Counted from the first letter of the stretch, positions 49,125 to 58,352 are shown. The stretch is DNA of 64,000 nt from Burkholderia arboris (GCF_902499125.1 NZ_CABVPX010000040.1:1-64000), one strand, 5' to 3'. Made by a program: numbers and translations. Notes: generated by a model from the sequence alone, not told the origin.

Positions 49125-50212
49125 ACTGCACTGCCCTCCGTCACGGCTTCGGCTTCATCGTTGTGGACATGACGCGCTTCGGACGCGAGCAGCGTCGCCT
49201 TGCGGCGCACGCCCCAGCGATATCCGGCGAGCGCGCCGCCCTTTTGCACGACACGGTGGCACGGAATCGCCAGCGCGACCGGGTTCGACGCGCACGCGGA
49301 CGCGACCGCCCGCACCGCGCGCGGCGAACCGAGCGACTCGGCAATCTCCGAGTAGCTGCGTGTTTCGCCGTACGGAATATGCGTCAGCGCTTCCCACACG
49401 CGCTGCTGGAACGCGGTCGGCGCGATGTCGAGCGGCAGGTCGAATGCGTGCCGCGTGCCGTCCAGGTACGCGCGGATCTGCGCGACGAACGGCGCGAGCC
49501 GCGTGGACGCTTCGACCAGTTCGGCGCGGGCAAATGCGTCCTTCAGCTCGCCGACGAGCGCCGCCGGTTCGTCGCCGAACGCGATCCGGCAGATGCCCTG
49601 ATCGGTCGCGGCGACGAGCACCGTGCCGAGCGACGTCGGCGCGGTCGCATACTCGATCCGCAGGCCCGCGCCCTGGCGGCGGAACGCGGACGGCGCCATC
49701 CCGAGTTCGCGCGGCACCGATGCATAAAGCCGCGACGGCGAGTTGAACCCCGCGTCGACGGCCGCCTGCGTGACCGGCTGCCCGCTTTGCAGCGCCTGCC
49801 GCAGCGCGGCGCCGCGCTGCGCGGCCTGGTACTGCCGCGGCGACACGCCGACCACGCGCTTGAACAGCCGCTGCAGGTGGAACGGGCTCACATGCACGGC
49901 ATCGCTCAGTTCCTGCAACGTGAGCCGCTCCGCGTGCGCGTCGAGCACCGCGCATGCGCGGTTGACGATCTCGAGCTCGCGCGGCAGCCCTTCCGGCTGG
50001 CAGCGCTTGCAGGGCCGGAAGCCGGCCGCGCGTGCGGCCGCCGGATCGGCGAAGAAGGACACATTCTCGCGGCGCGGCAGCCGCGACGCGCAGGTGGGGC
50101 GGCAGAACACGCCGGTCGTGCGCACAGCATAGAAGAACGCGCCGTCCGCATGCGGATCGCGCTCGGTCACGGCGCCCCAGCGGGCATCGTCGGTCGGATA
50201 GGCGGTTTTCAT
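49121..50212 (-). CDS. ada: Bifunctional Ada: transcriptional regulator / methyl-DNA-cysteine methyltransferase
   Basis: This 363-residue protein has three domains. The first is the N-terminal zinc domain with C37, C41, C68 and C71, in which C37 takes the methyl group from DNA phosphotriesters. The second is an AraC-type HTH (LTLQELSDAVHVSPFHLQRLFKRVVG). The third is the C-terminal O6-methylguanine methyltransferase with NPVALAIPCHRVVQKGG. This is the E. coli Ada plan, complete. Methylated Ada activates its own operon; a palindrome 16 bases upstream is the likely operator. alkA is coupled downstream. Confidence 0.95.
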   Translation of the reverse strand: MKTAYPTDDARWGAVTERDPHADGAFFYAVRTTGVFCRPTCASRLPRRENVSFFADPAAARAAGFRPCKRCQPEGLPRELEIVNRACAVLDAHAERLTLQELSDAVHVSPFHLQRLFKRVVGVSPRQYQAAQRGAALRQALQSGQPVTQAAVDAGFNSPSRLYASVPRELGMAPSAFRRQGAGLRIEYATAPTSLGTVLVAATDQGICRIAFGDEPAALVGELKDAFARAELVEASTRLAPFVAQIRAYLDGTRHAFDLPLDIAPTAFQQRVWEALTHIPYGETRSYSEIAESLGSPRAVRAVASACASNPVALAIPCHRVVQKGGALAGYRWGVRRKATLLASEARHVHNDEAEAVTEGSAV

Positions 50213-50227
50213 CTGAACCTCGCACTC

Positions 50228-50254
50228 TCTAGTGTAGATGGTGCCTACTCTAGA
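50228..50254 (-). promoter_or_regulatory. Palindrome upstream of ada, candidate Ada operator
   Basis: TCTAGTGTAG and CTACTCTAGA pair at nine of ten positions across a 7-base spacer, starting 16 bases before the ada ATG. Neither an E. coli-style ada box nor a clear -10/-35 was recognised, so the site is a guess from symmetry and position. Confidence 0.4.
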
Positions 50255-50452
50255 CATCGGCGCATGCCGTCGCGCCCTGAATCTTGCTCTGTGATTCGCG
50301 GCGGCGAACCGGGGACACATCGATCAGAAATAAATCCGACAAAACGCCCGAAGCGGCTGCTCCGGCGCGGTTTTCGTCATCGCCCCGTCACCCTTTTGCT
50401 GCAGTGCGGATGCGACAAATCGCCGTCCTGACGTTTTTTTGCATTCGGAATA

Positions 50453-50481
50453 TTGCGTCGCACCATCGCCGTGTGTATAGT
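50453..50481 (+). promoter_or_regulatory. Sigma70-type promoter of a candidate small RNA
   Basis: TTGCGT and TATAGT are separated by exactly 17 bases. Initiation is expected near 50488. Confidence 0.7.
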
Positions 50482-50487
50482 TGGAAC

Positions 50488-50555
50488 TGTCTCCTCCATG
50501 TCTCCTCCTGATATGGATTAAGCCCGCTCCGCACTGCGTGAGCGGGCTTTTTTTC
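50488..50555 (+). ncRNA. Candidate small regulatory RNA with two anti-Shine-Dalgarno motifs
   Basis: From the predicted start the RNA carries CTCCTCC twice (50491-50497 and 50502-50508) in unpaired-looking sequence. It then enters a strong terminator stem, AAGCCCGCTC with GAGCGGGCTT (50520-50549), followed by seven T. No gene is encoded. Short RNAs with exposed CUCCUCC loops and a terminal hairpin are known in proteobacteria to bind ribosome sites or regulators. The next gene on this strand begins about 90 bases beyond the terminator. Confidence 0.65.
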
Positions 50556-50643
50556 GTCTGTCGATTGTGCCGTGTTCCGGCCGGCGGCGCAGGCGCGATG
50601 CGTCTACACTCGATGCTCGTCGACTGCGAAGGAGTATCCGTTC

Positions 50644-51057
50644 ATGAAGCCCACCATCCGCGGGATCGATCACATCGTGCTGCGCGTGACCGACATGGCG
50701 GCGATGACGCGCTTTTACTGCGACGCCGTCGGCTGCCATGTGGAAAAGGAGCAGCCCGATCTGGGCCTCGTGCAGTTGCGCGCCGGCGATGCGCTGATCG
50801 ACCTGCTGACGGTCGGCGGCCCGATCGACCGCCCCGACAGCGGCCCGCCCGGCACGGGGCGCAACCTCGATCACCTGTGCCTGCGCGTCGAGCCGTTCGA
50901 TCCCGACGCTTTGATCGCCCATTTCGCCACACATGGCGCGCGGCCGGGCGCCCCGGCGGAACGCTACGGCGCCGGCGGCTACGGGCCGTCGATCTACCTG
51001 TTCGATCCCGAAGGCAACATGGTCGAATTCAAGGGGCCGCCGGCCGCGATCGGCTGA
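50644..51057 (+). CDS. VOC-family (glyoxalase-fold) metalloenzyme
   Basis: This 137-residue protein has two beta-alpha-beta-beta-beta modules of the vicinal oxygen chelate fold. The first metal His is in IDHIVLRVTDM, others in LDHLCLRVEPF, and the closing Glu in DPEGNMVEFKGP. The layout resembles glyoxalase/dioxygenase relatives; the exact reaction cannot be read. GGAG stands 11 bases before the ATG. Confidence 0.88.
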   Translation: MKPTIRGIDHIVLRVTDMAAMTRFYCDAVGCHVEKEQPDLGLVQLRAGDALIDLLTVGGPIDRPDSGPPGTGRNLDHLCLRVEPFDPDALIAHFATHGARPGAPAERYGAGGYGPSIYLFDPEGNMVEFKGPPAAIG

Positions 51058-51078
51058 ACGCGGCCGGCGCGCGGGCCG

Positions 51079-51633
51079 TCACGCGTCCGCGCGCGCCTTC
51101 AGCACGGTCCATTCGACCGCGACCGGGTCATGGTCGGCGCTCGAGATCCACGCAGTGCCGTCCTGCACCGTGCACTGCAGACGCATCGTGCGCTCCGCGA
51201 GCCGCCCGAGCGCGGTCGCGACGCCGTCGGTGAGCGACAGCACCTGCACGTTGCGCAGCCGTTCGACCTTGCTGCGCACGCCTTGCCACCAGATATCCGA
51301 CGTCTTGCCGCCATACGCGATCACCGTGACCTGGCCGGCACGGCCGGCCGCCTTCGAGATGCGCCGTTCGTCGGGCTGGCCGGCCTCGATCCACACGTCG
51401 ATCGCGCCCGTCAGGTCCTTCTGCCACAGATCGGGCTCGTCGACGTCCGACAGCCCCTTGCAGAATTCGAGCCGCTCGTGCGCGAACAGCGCGAACGCGA
51501 CGATGCGCACCATCATCCGGTCGTCGGTTTCCGACGGATGGCGCGCCACCGTCAGCGCGTGATCGGCGTAGTAATGCCGATCCATGTCGGCGATTTGCAG
51601 TTCGGCTTTGTAGATCGTGGATTTCAGCGCCAT
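51079..51633 (-). CDS. yaeQ: YaeQ-family protein
   Basis: This 184-residue protein matches the YaeQ family along its whole length: MALKSTIYKAELQIADMDRHYY, LTVARHPSETDDRMMVRIVAFALFA and IDVWIEAGQPDERRISKA. YaeQ has a PD-(D/E)XK-like nuclease fold, but its role is uncertain. It ends 21 bases from the convergent VOC gene. Confidence 0.93.
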   Translation of the reverse strand: MALKSTIYKAELQIADMDRHYYADHALTVARHPSETDDRMMVRIVAFALFAHERLEFCKGLSDVDEPDLWQKDLTGAIDVWIEAGQPDERRISKAAGRAGQVTVIAYGGKTSDIWWQGVRSKVERLRNVQVLSLTDGVATALGRLAERTMRLQCTVQDGTAWISSADHDPVAVEWTVLKARADA

Positions 51634-51727
51634 GCGGAGTCGGCCCGGGCGGGCATTCGGTTCGGTCGGGCCGTGATGATACCGAATGCGCGCCGTCCGG
51701 CGCGTGTCATGCTCCCGCCACAGCACA

Positions 51728-51751
51728 ACGGCCCGGCATCAGCCGGGCCGT
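51728..51751 (-). terminator. GC hairpin between two minus-strand genes
   Basis: ACGGCCCGGC and its exact complement make a 10-bp stem with an ATCA loop, about 70 bases after the stop of the gene at 51822. There is no T run, so termination is uncertain. Confidence 0.5.
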
Positions 51752-51821
51752 GTTCGGTTCGCGCCGCCGGCACTTCGGCCGGCGCGCTCGCGCGTCGTGC
51801 GACTGCGCGGGGATCGACCGG

Positions 51822-52169
51822 TTACTGCTTGACGAAGCGCGAATCGGTCCAGAGACCCTGCTGGTCGCTGTTGTCGGCGCTGACGAACTGCACGTCGCCC
51901 TGGTCGACCGACACCACGCGGAAGCGCTGGCCTTCCGGCACCGACAGGCAGCGGTAGTCGTCGAAGTACTGCTGCTTCGCCTGCGACTTGCCGTCACGCT
52001 CGTGATTCAGTACGGAATCCAGATTGTCTTTCGACAGGCAGCCCCAGGCGTTCTTCGTCAACTGGATTTCCTGCTTCGGCTTGACGGCCGAATCGCCGCC
52101 GGCCTGGGCAATCGACACCGCGCAAAATGCGCCGACAAGGGCAAAAAGGATACCGGTACGCTTCATCAT
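51822..52169 (-). CDS. Small exported protein of unknown function
   Basis: This 115-residue product begins MMKRTGILFALVGAFCAVSIAQA, a clear signal peptide. The mature part has two cysteines, in WGCLSKDNLDSVLNH and YRCLSVPEGQRFRVV, which could form a disulfide. I recognise no domain. The ATG at 52169 has GGAG eight bases upstream. Confidence 0.8.
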   Translation of the reverse strand: MMKRTGILFALVGAFCAVSIAQAGGDSAVKPKQEIQLTKNAWGCLSKDNLDSVLNHERDGKSQAKQQYFDDYRCLSVPEGQRFRVVSVDQGDVQFVSADNSDQQGLWTDSRFVKQ

Positions 52170-52656
52170 GTTCTGTCTCCAGGCTGCGGACACCAGGCTT
52201 GGGTTAGCTATGCGTTTAAAGATGATCGTGAACCCGCGTTTTTCACTTTAGAAGACCGGTAAACGATAGCAAGCACATTTGTTGTGCGACCGCAATAGCG
52301 GCGGATTGTCGCACCCCGTGCGCAGCCCGTTTTTCACGCGGCGCGCGCGGCGCGCAAAACCTGTTGCGTGGTGGACAGACCCTTCATGCCGGGCGAGAAG
52401 CGTTATCCGGCAAGGCTTTCATCCAAGTTACAGTGTGACGGTTGAACGGTTTGGATAATCCATTTCGTCATCCGGATCATTTTGATGCGCCGCACATAAA
52501 GTCATTCGAAACGATTCGACTTTACCGCAGCGCGGAATCGCAAATACCTGATACAAGAAAAATGCCAGGTATAAGCGAATCCGTATTTATCCGTAGTTCC
52601 CCGAATGTATTCGATGCCGGCAGAAGCCCCGCCGCAAGCGCCCTTCGCCAGCGTGT
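52170..52656. other. Intergenic region, moderately AT-rich
   Basis: These 487 bases separate two minus-strand genes. The part 52430-52620 is richer in A/T than usual. An interrupted inverted repeat, AAAGTC/GACTTT with an inner TCG-AAA-CGA, spans 52498-52523. A plus-strand open frame here runs into speG and lacks a ribosome site, so I do not call a gene. Confidence 0.45.
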
Positions 52657-53214
52657 TTACCCTGCCTTATTCGGGCTGGTTTGCTGGCGCTCGAAATAAT
52701 CGCGCTGAAAAATGCACATCCGATAAGCGTTGTGATACGCGCCGTTTCCGAAAAATTCTTCCTTCAATTCGGCTTCGTGCTGGAATCCGCATTTCTCGTA
52801 CACGTGAATCGCCGCCGCATTCGACGTATCGACGATCAGGTACAGCTTGCGCATGTTCAGCACCTTGAATGCGTACTCGATCGCGAGACGCGTCGCCTGG
52901 CCTGCATAGCCGCGCCCCTGGCATTGCGGCGCGATGATGATCTGGAACTCGCCGCGGCGATGGATGTAGTCGAGCTCGATCAGCTCGACGAGGCCGACCA
53001 GTTCGCCTTGCGAATCGACCGTGACGAACCGGCGTTCGCGCTGGTCGTGCACGTGGCGGTCGTACAGCTGCGACAGTTCCGAGAAGGTTTCGTACGGCTC
53101 CTCGAACCAGTAGCGCATGATCTTCGCGTCGTTGTTCAGCTCGTGGACGAAGCGCAGGTCCTGGCGCTCCAGCGGCCGCAGCGCGAGCGTGTTGGTATCG
53201 TTCTGGAGTTGCAT
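52657..53214 (-). CDS. speG: Spermidine N-acetyltransferase SpeG
   Basis: This 185-residue GNAT acetyltransferase matches SpeG, which uses acetyl-CoA to acetylate spermidine and spermine and prevents polyamine toxicity. Seen are [37 protein letters not shown], the acetyl-CoA loop [16 protein letters not shown] and [18 protein letters not shown] chose the ATG at 53214, seven bases after AAAGGA, over the ATG at 53220. Confidence 0.93.
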   Translation of the reverse strand: MQLQNDTNTLALRPLERQDLRFVHELNNDAKIMRYWFEEPYETFSELSQLYDRHVHDQRERRFVTVDSQGELVGLVELIELDYIHRRGEFQIIIAPQCQGRGYAGQATRLAIEYAFKVLNMRKLYLIVDTSNAAAIHVYEKCGFQHEAELKEEFFGNGAYHNAYRMCIFQRDYFERQQTSPNKAG

Positions 53215-53365
53215 GTTCATGTCCTTTTTGATGCCGGCGCACGTGCGGTACGCCCGCGCGGCACGGCCGCGTTCGGGCCCGTTTCGCACTGTAAGAAATT
53301 GAACGCGGGCGAGGTTCAGAGCCTAGAATGGGAGCAAGGGTTCCTGCCACCGCAAGGAGGCTATC

Positions 53366-53536
53366 GTGATCGAGCAAGTCATACTCGGAATATTCCTCGT
53401 GCTGCCGCTCGTTATTGTCGCGGCGCTGTTTTCCGACGAACTGTGGCAGGAACACCGGCGCCAGCATCCGCGCGACGAAGACGCACCGCATATCGACTGG
53501 AAGCATCCGTGGCGCCGCGTGCGACGCGGTCATTGA
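53366..53536 (+). CDS. Small single-span membrane protein (56 residues)
   Basis: A GTG start five bases after a perfect AAGGAGG gives a 56-residue product. A hydrophobic N-terminal helix (ILGIFLVLPLVIVAALF, about residues 7-23) is followed by a charged tail rich in Arg, His and Asp. No family is recognised. The ribosome site and codon bias support a real gene. The membrane helix suggests a small inner-membrane partner protein. Confidence 0.75.
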   Translation: MIEQVILGIFLVLPLVIVAALFSDELWQEHRRQHPRDEDAPHIDWKHPWRRVRRGH

Positions 53537-53651
53537 GCCGGTTCGTCCTCGATTCGCAGCACGCGCCGGCCGGCCATCCCGGGCCGGGTAACACGCGGTG
53601 CGCGACCCTTCCGCTTCGATCCCATTCCCGCCCAACCCGCGAGACGCCAAC

Positions 53652-53900
53652 GTGAACGACAAGCCTGCTGCCCCTGCTCACGATATCCCTCACGAAACGA
53701 TCGACCTGCAGATCGCCGATGTGCTGGCAGCCGTCCGCTACCCGGCGAACAAGGATGCAATCGTCGACGCCGCACGCGACGCCGGCGCCAGCAACGAGGT
53801 GCTGTCGATGCTCGACGGCCTGCCCGAACAGGACTACGCGGACGTCAATGCCGTCACGCAGTGGGTCGCCGGCAACTTCGGCCCGGGGCTCGGCATTTGA
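53652..53900 (+). CDS. DUF2795-domain protein
   Basis: This 82-residue protein matches the DUF2795 pattern: ETIDLQIADVLAAVRYPANKD, IVDAARDAGASNEVLSMLDGLP, DYADVNAVTQWVAG. Its function is unknown. The start is taken as GTG 53652; an ATG at 53598 would add 18 residues without similarity. No partner. Confidence 0.85.
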   Translation: MNDKPAAPAHDIPHETIDLQIADVLAAVRYPANKDAIVDAARDAGASNEVLSMLDGLPEQDYADVNAVTQWVAGNFGPGLGI

Positions 53901-54010
53901 GCGGATGCCAATAACGCGATAGGATCGGGCCGCACCGGTCGCGCCGCGATCGGGAGGCGTGCCGCCCGGCGCAAGAACGGGCGTTCGGGCACGCGTGTCC
54001 GGGGGACTCC

Positions 54011-55369
54011 ATGGAAGGCATCCTGATCCAGCACACGTCGCGACGTCAGCTCTGGTTCGGCGCGCTGACGGCGCTCGTCATCCTGCTTGCGCTCGGGATC
54101 GCCGTGCCGCACGCGAACGTCACGCTGCCGGCCGTCGAACCGTTCATGCCGATGTGTGCGCTCACCGTGTTCACGACTGCGAGCATCGCCGCGTTCTTCC
54201 TCGGCGCGCAGTTCACCGTGACGCGCCAGCCCGTGCTCGGCGCGCTCGGCGGCGCCTATGCGTTCACCGCGCTCGCCGTCGCGCTGCAGCTGCTCACCTT
54301 TCCCGGCGTGTTCGCGCCGCATGGCCTGCTCGGCGCGCGCCCGCAAAGCGCTGCGTGGATGTGGGTCTTCTGGCATGCCGGCTTCCCGTGCTTCGTGATG
54401 GCCGCGCTGTTCGCCCGCGAGCGGCTGACGCGCGCACCGGTCGGCGAGAAAGAGACGCGCCGCTGGACGGTCGCGCTCGTCGGCGGGCCGGCCGTCGCGG
54501 CCGCGCTCCTGTGCGCGCTCGCACTGAACGTATCGCTGCCGCCCGCGTTCCATCCGCCCGGCGACACGGCCGTACTGCCCGTCAACGGCATCGCGCTCGT
54601 CGTGTGGATCCTCAATGCGCTCGCGCTCGTCGCGGTGCTCGTCACGGGCCGGCTGCGCACGACCCTCGACCTGTGGCTGGCGATCGCGGTGCTCGCGTGC
54701 CTCACCGACACGACGCTGAACCTTCTGACGACGAACCGCTACACGGTCGGCTGGTATGTCGCGCGCGTGTTCAGCATGTTCACGCCCGGCGTGCTCGTGT
54801 GCGTGCTCGCGTGGGAAGTGACGATGCTGTACCAGCAGCTGTTCGAGGCGCATGCGACGCTGATCCGCTCTTCCGCGCGCGACGGGCTGACCGGTGCATT
54901 CAACCGCAGCCACTTCAACGACCATTTCCACATGCTGTTCCTGCAGGCGCGGCGGCAGGGCGAACCGCTGTCGCTGCTGATGGTCGACGTCGATCACTTC
55001 AAGGCCTACAACGACACGTTCGGTCACGTGAAAGGCGATGCGTGCCTGATCGCGGTTGCGAATGCGCTCGCCGGTGCGGTACGGCGGCCGGCGGATATCG
55101 TCGCGCGCTATGGTGGCGAGGAGTTTGCGATCGTGTTGCCGAACACGGGTGCGCGCGGTGCGCGGGTGGTGGCCGACGAAGCGCGCGAAGCCGTGCTGCG
55201 GCTCGACCTCGAGATGCCCGACTCGCCGGCCGGGCGCGTGAGCGTCAGCGTCGGTTGCGCGACCGTGTCGGCCGACGATCTGTCGACGCCCGATGCATTG
55301 ATCGAAGCCGCCGACGCCGCGCTGTATCGTGCGAAGGATACGGGGCGCAACAGGGTCGTCACCACCTGA
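54011..55369 (+). CDS. Membrane diguanylate cyclase (MASE4-GGDEF)
   Basis: This 452-residue protein has seven to eight membrane segments in its first 280 residues, resembling a MASE4 sensory region. A C-terminal GGDEF domain follows, with GGEEF at residues 368-372. R359xxD362 precedes it at the usual distance, so the inhibitory I-site is intact. It should make cyclic-di-GMP with product inhibition. The signal is unknown; it stands alone. Confidence 0.92.
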   Translation: MEGILIQHTSRRQLWFGALTALVILLALGIAVPHANVTLPAVEPFMPMCALTVFTTASIAAFFLGAQFTVTRQPVLGALGGAYAFTALAVALQLLTFPGVFAPHGLLGARPQSAAWMWVFWHAGFPCFVMAALFARERLTRAPVGEKETRRWTVALVGGPAVAAALLCALALNVSLPPAFHPPGDTAVLPVNGIALVVWILNALALVAVLVTGRLRTTLDLWLAIAVLACLTDTTLNLLTTNRYTVGWYVARVFSMFTPGVLVCVLAWEVTMLYQQLFEAHATLIRSSARDGLTGAFNRSHFNDHFHMLFLQARRQGEPLSLLMVDVDHFKAYNDTFGHVKGDACLIAVANALAGAVRRPADIVARYGGEEFAIVLPNTGARGARVVADEAREAVLRLDLEMPDSPAGRVSVSVGCATVSADDLSTPDALIEAADAALYRAKDTGRNRVVTT

Positions 55370-55519
55370 AAACGTCTGCTGTTTGGCTAATTGTTACGGT
55401 CATTGTGACCGGAATAATCCGCCGTTACGGATTGCGCAACAGGGAAACGATCGCTTACAGCCGGTGTTGGTGGCGCTCGCTATGCTGGGTTTCATATCGA
55501 ACCCAAGCAGGTGAGCGCC

Positions 55520-55642
55520 ATGAAGAAAGCCCTTTTGCTGATTGCCGGTGTCGCCGTGTTGCTGAGCGGCTGTATCGTGGTGCCTGACGGCGGCGGATAT
55601 TACGGTGGTGGCGGGTATTACCATCACCGGCATTGGGATTGA
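55520..55642 (+). CDS. Very small lipoprotein, Gly/Tyr/His-rich (40 residues)
   Basis: A 40-residue product starts MKKALLLIAGVAVLLSGC, a textbook lipoprotein signal with Cys18. The mature part is only 23 residues, rich in Gly and Tyr and ending YYHHRHWD. AGGTGAG stands just before the ATG. Small Gly/Tyr/His lipoproteins are common in Burkholderia envelopes; the His pairs hint at metal binding. No family was assigned. Confidence 0.75.
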   Translation: MKKALLLIAGVAVLLSGCIVVPDGGGYYGGGGYYHHRHWD

Positions 55643-55767
55643 CGCGAGTGAAGATTGCGGCGCTACGATCGCGTAAAGGTCGATGCGCCGTTGTCGTCGT
55701 GAAGGGTCCGGATGCGTCGATCGCCTTGTTTTTCCCAACGCGATCGAGGCGCCGGACCGAAGCCCGA

Positions 55768-56544
55768 TCAGGCCGCCCCGGCCAGATCCGCGTGCATCAG
55801 GAACACCTGTAGCGCGGCGAGCGTTTCGCCGTGAAGCCGCTCCAGACGCGCATCCTTTTTCCCGTCCTTGACCAGATCGCCCCTGGCATCCCGCTTGTAC
55901 GGCTCACCCAGCAGTTCGGCCATGTCGAACGGGTAGTACGTGCGATCCCCGTAGGGCCGCTTGCCGTCGATGTACGGCATCGGCCAGAAATCCCCTTCGC
56001 TCAGCACGTCGTCGATTGCGTCCGCATCGACGGTCCGCCAGTTGGCGCCCCGCAACACGGCGAGATGCGCAGCGCGAAATTCGAATCGGCCCGACGCATC
56101 GACACCACTCCCCTTGAAAGCGAACAGCTTGCGCAGCGCGGGCGGGATCGTGTATTGCCCGGGCGCCAGCGTGCCCGCCGTCGCGACAAACACGGGCACG
56201 AGGTGTCCGAGTTCGGCGAGCGTACGAATGGCGAGTGCGTCGTCATCGGTCCTGAGTGCGGCCTTGGCCAGTGCAATCGTCGGCCCTTCGCCGGTCAACG
56301 GATGCATCGGATCGATGCCCGGCGCGCCGGATTCGACCGGCATCCACATCACACGTAACCGCTTCAGCAACGCGACGTGGCGTGAGGTCAGATCGGGGAG
56401 GGATGCGCCATCGGCAAAGACTGCACGGATGATCGCGTTGCGGTCGGCAGGCCGTGACGGCACGGGCGCGCTCGACGCGGCGCGTGCGGCCAGCATCGGC
56501 AGCGCAGCGAGGGTGGCAACGAAATGTCGGCGGGACAGGGGCAT
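55768..56544 (-). CDS. Exported protein of unknown function with twin-arginine signal
   Basis: This 258-residue protein starts MPLSRRHFVATLAALPMLAARAA, a likely twin-arginine signal. The rest has no domain I recognise; it is mixed alpha/beta, with no cysteines, and contains FWPMPYIDGKRPYGDRTYYPFDM. The start is taken at the RRHF Met; the ribosome site is weak. It lies 78 bases downstream of mnmE on the same strand. Confidence 0.75.
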   Translation of the reverse strand: MPLSRRHFVATLAALPMLAARAASSAPVPSRPADRNAIIRAVFADGASLPDLTSRHVALLKRLRVMWMPVESGAPGIDPMHPLTGEGPTIALAKAALRTDDDALAIRTLAELGHLVPVFVATAGTLAPGQYTIPPALRKLFAFKGSGVDASGRFEFRAAHLAVLRGANWRTVDADAIDDVLSEGDFWPMPYIDGKRPYGDRTYYPFDMAELLGEPYKRDARGDLVKDGKKDARLERLHGETLAALQVFLMHADLAGAA

Positions 56545-56621
56545 GGGTGGGGAGCGTTCGGTGAGGCAAGCGACAGAGGTACAGAGGTTGCCAGAAAAGG
56601 CTGCCGACCTTAAGCGCCTGC

Positions 56622-58016
56622 TCACTTCCCGATACAAAACCTGCTGAAAATCACCCCCAGCAGATCATCCGAAGTGAACTCCCCGGTAATCGAATTGAGT
56701 TGCTCCTGCGCGAGCCGCAATTCCTCGGCAAACAGATCGAGCGACTGAGCGCGCTGCTCCGCATGATCCGCCGCCTGCGCGAGATGTTCCTGCGCGGCCC
56801 GCAGCGCGATCAGATGCCGCTCGCGCGCGAGATACACGCCTTCGGCTCCCGCCTGCCACCCCGCAATCCGCAACAGCTCGGCACGCAGCATGTCGATCCC
56901 GTCGCCGCGCTTCGCCGACAGATGCACCTCGGTCAGATCGCCCTCCGCCGCCGGATGCTCGACGCACGCCGGCACACCGGTCAGATCCGTCTTGTTCAGC
57001 ACGCGCACCACCGGCACGCCGCCGGGAAACCGCGCCGCGATCACTACGTCATCGGGCGTCATCCCCGTACGCGAATCGAGCAGATGCAGCACGACGTCCG
57101 CGCGCTCGATCTCGCTCCACGTGCGCGCAATGCCGATCCGCTCGACCTCATCCTCGGTCTCACGCAGCCCGGCCGTATCGATGATGTGAAGCGGAATTCC
57201 TTCGACCTGGATCGTCTGCGCGACCTTGTCGCGCGTCGTCCCCGCGATCGGCGTGACGATCGCCAGCTCCGCGCCGGCCAGCGCGTTCAGCAGCGACGAC
57301 TTGCCGACGTTCGGCTGCCCCGCGAGCACGACCGACAGCCCTTCACGCAGCAGCGCACCCTGCCGCGCATCGCCGAGCACGTGCGCGAGCTGCGCGCGGA
57401 TCTTCGCGAGCTTGCCGCGCGCGTCGGCCGCCTCGAGGAAGTCGATCTCCTCTTCCGGAAAATCGAGCGTCGCCTCGACCAGCATCCGCAGCGTGATCAC
57501 GTCGTCGACGAGCGCATGGATCTGCCGCGAGAACGCGCCGTCGAGCGAGCGCCCGGCCGAGCGCGCCGCGGCCTCGGTGCTCGCCTCGATCAGGTCGGCA
57601 ACGGCTTCGGCCTGCGCGAGGTCGAGCTTGTCGTTCAGGAACGCACGCCGCGTGAATTCGCCGGGCTCCGCGAGCCGCAGCCCGAAACCGCGCCCCGCAT
57701 CCAGGCAACGCTGCAGCAGCAGTTGCATCACGATCGGTCCGCCATGCCCCTGCAGCTCGAGCACGTGCTCGCCGGTGTACGAGTGCGGCGCCGGGAAATA
57801 CAGCGCGATCCCGCGGTCGAGCGGCGCGCCGTGCTCGTCGAGGAACGGCACGTAGCTCGCATGACGCGGTGCAAGCTTCTGCCCGCACAACGCTTCGATC
57901 AGCGGCAGCGCGGCCGCCTCGCCGCCGCGCCCGAACGATACACGGACGACGCCGATGCCCCCCCGGCCGGCAGCGGTGGCAATGGCGACGATCGGATCGG
58001 AATCGGTAGCAAGCAT
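56622..58016 (-). CDS. mnmE: tRNA modification GTPase MnmE
   Basis: MnmE, with MnmG, installs the 5-carboxymethylaminomethyl group on U34 of tRNAs. The 464-residue protein has the N-terminal folate-binding domain ([13 protein letters not shown]...ELQGHGGP), a helical domain, the GTPase with [22 protein letters not shown] and NKTD, and the C-terminal catalytic FCIGK. It is usually next to yidC near the origin, as here with one HTH gene between. Confidence 0.96.
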   Translation of the reverse strand: MLATDSDPIVAIATAAGRGGIGVVRVSFGRGGEAAALPLIEALCGQKLAPRHASYVPFLDEHGAPLDRGIALYFPAPHSYTGEHVLELQGHGGPIVMQLLLQRCLDAGRGFGLRLAEPGEFTRRAFLNDKLDLAQAEAVADLIEASTEAAARSAGRSLDGAFSRQIHALVDDVITLRMLVEATLDFPEEEIDFLEAADARGKLAKIRAQLAHVLGDARQGALLREGLSVVLAGQPNVGKSSLLNALAGAELAIVTPIAGTTRDKVAQTIQVEGIPLHIIDTAGLRETEDEVERIGIARTWSEIERADVVLHLLDSRTGMTPDDVVIAARFPGGVPVVRVLNKTDLTGVPACVEHPAAEGDLTEVHLSAKRGDGIDMLRAELLRIAGWQAGAEGVYLARERHLIALRAAQEHLAQAADHAEQRAQSLDLFAEELRLAQEQLNSITGEFTSDDLLGVIFSRFCIGK

Positions 58017-58352
58017 GGGAATCGGATGAATCGGGTGATCGGTGAATATGGTGCGCCCGCGCAACAGTTCGGGCATCGGAACGCCGGCATTGTAGCGTGC
58101 CGGCACACACGCCATCGGTCGCCACGACAGATTCGGACGCGCCCGAATTTATCCCGCTGGGGATAAGCCAAGTATCAGTCGTGCGCAATGTCGCAGCCAC
58201 CGTTTCGGACGAGTATGCCTGCTGGAGCGGCCCAACGCTGCGGCCCCAAATTCCGCTCCACGCCCTGATCGAGATTGGGATTCGTCTGAACGAGATACGT
58301 TTATCCCGAATGGTTGTCTGATACGTGGCGGTGGAATTGCACAATCTCCCCC
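58017..58352. promoter_or_regulatory. Region upstream of the HTH gene with TTATCCC sites
   Basis: It contains a perfect dyad, TTATCCC-GCTG-GGGATAA (58149-58166), and a further TTATCCC at 58301-58307, 45 bases before the HTH gene start. Three copies of one 7-mer in 160 bases beside a regulator suggest an operator. No -10/-35 pair could be fixed. Confidence 0.45.

Noticed and set aside
52442-52699. 85-codon plus-strand open frame
   Set aside because: No ribosome site, overlaps the 3' end of speG and has no recognisable sequence.
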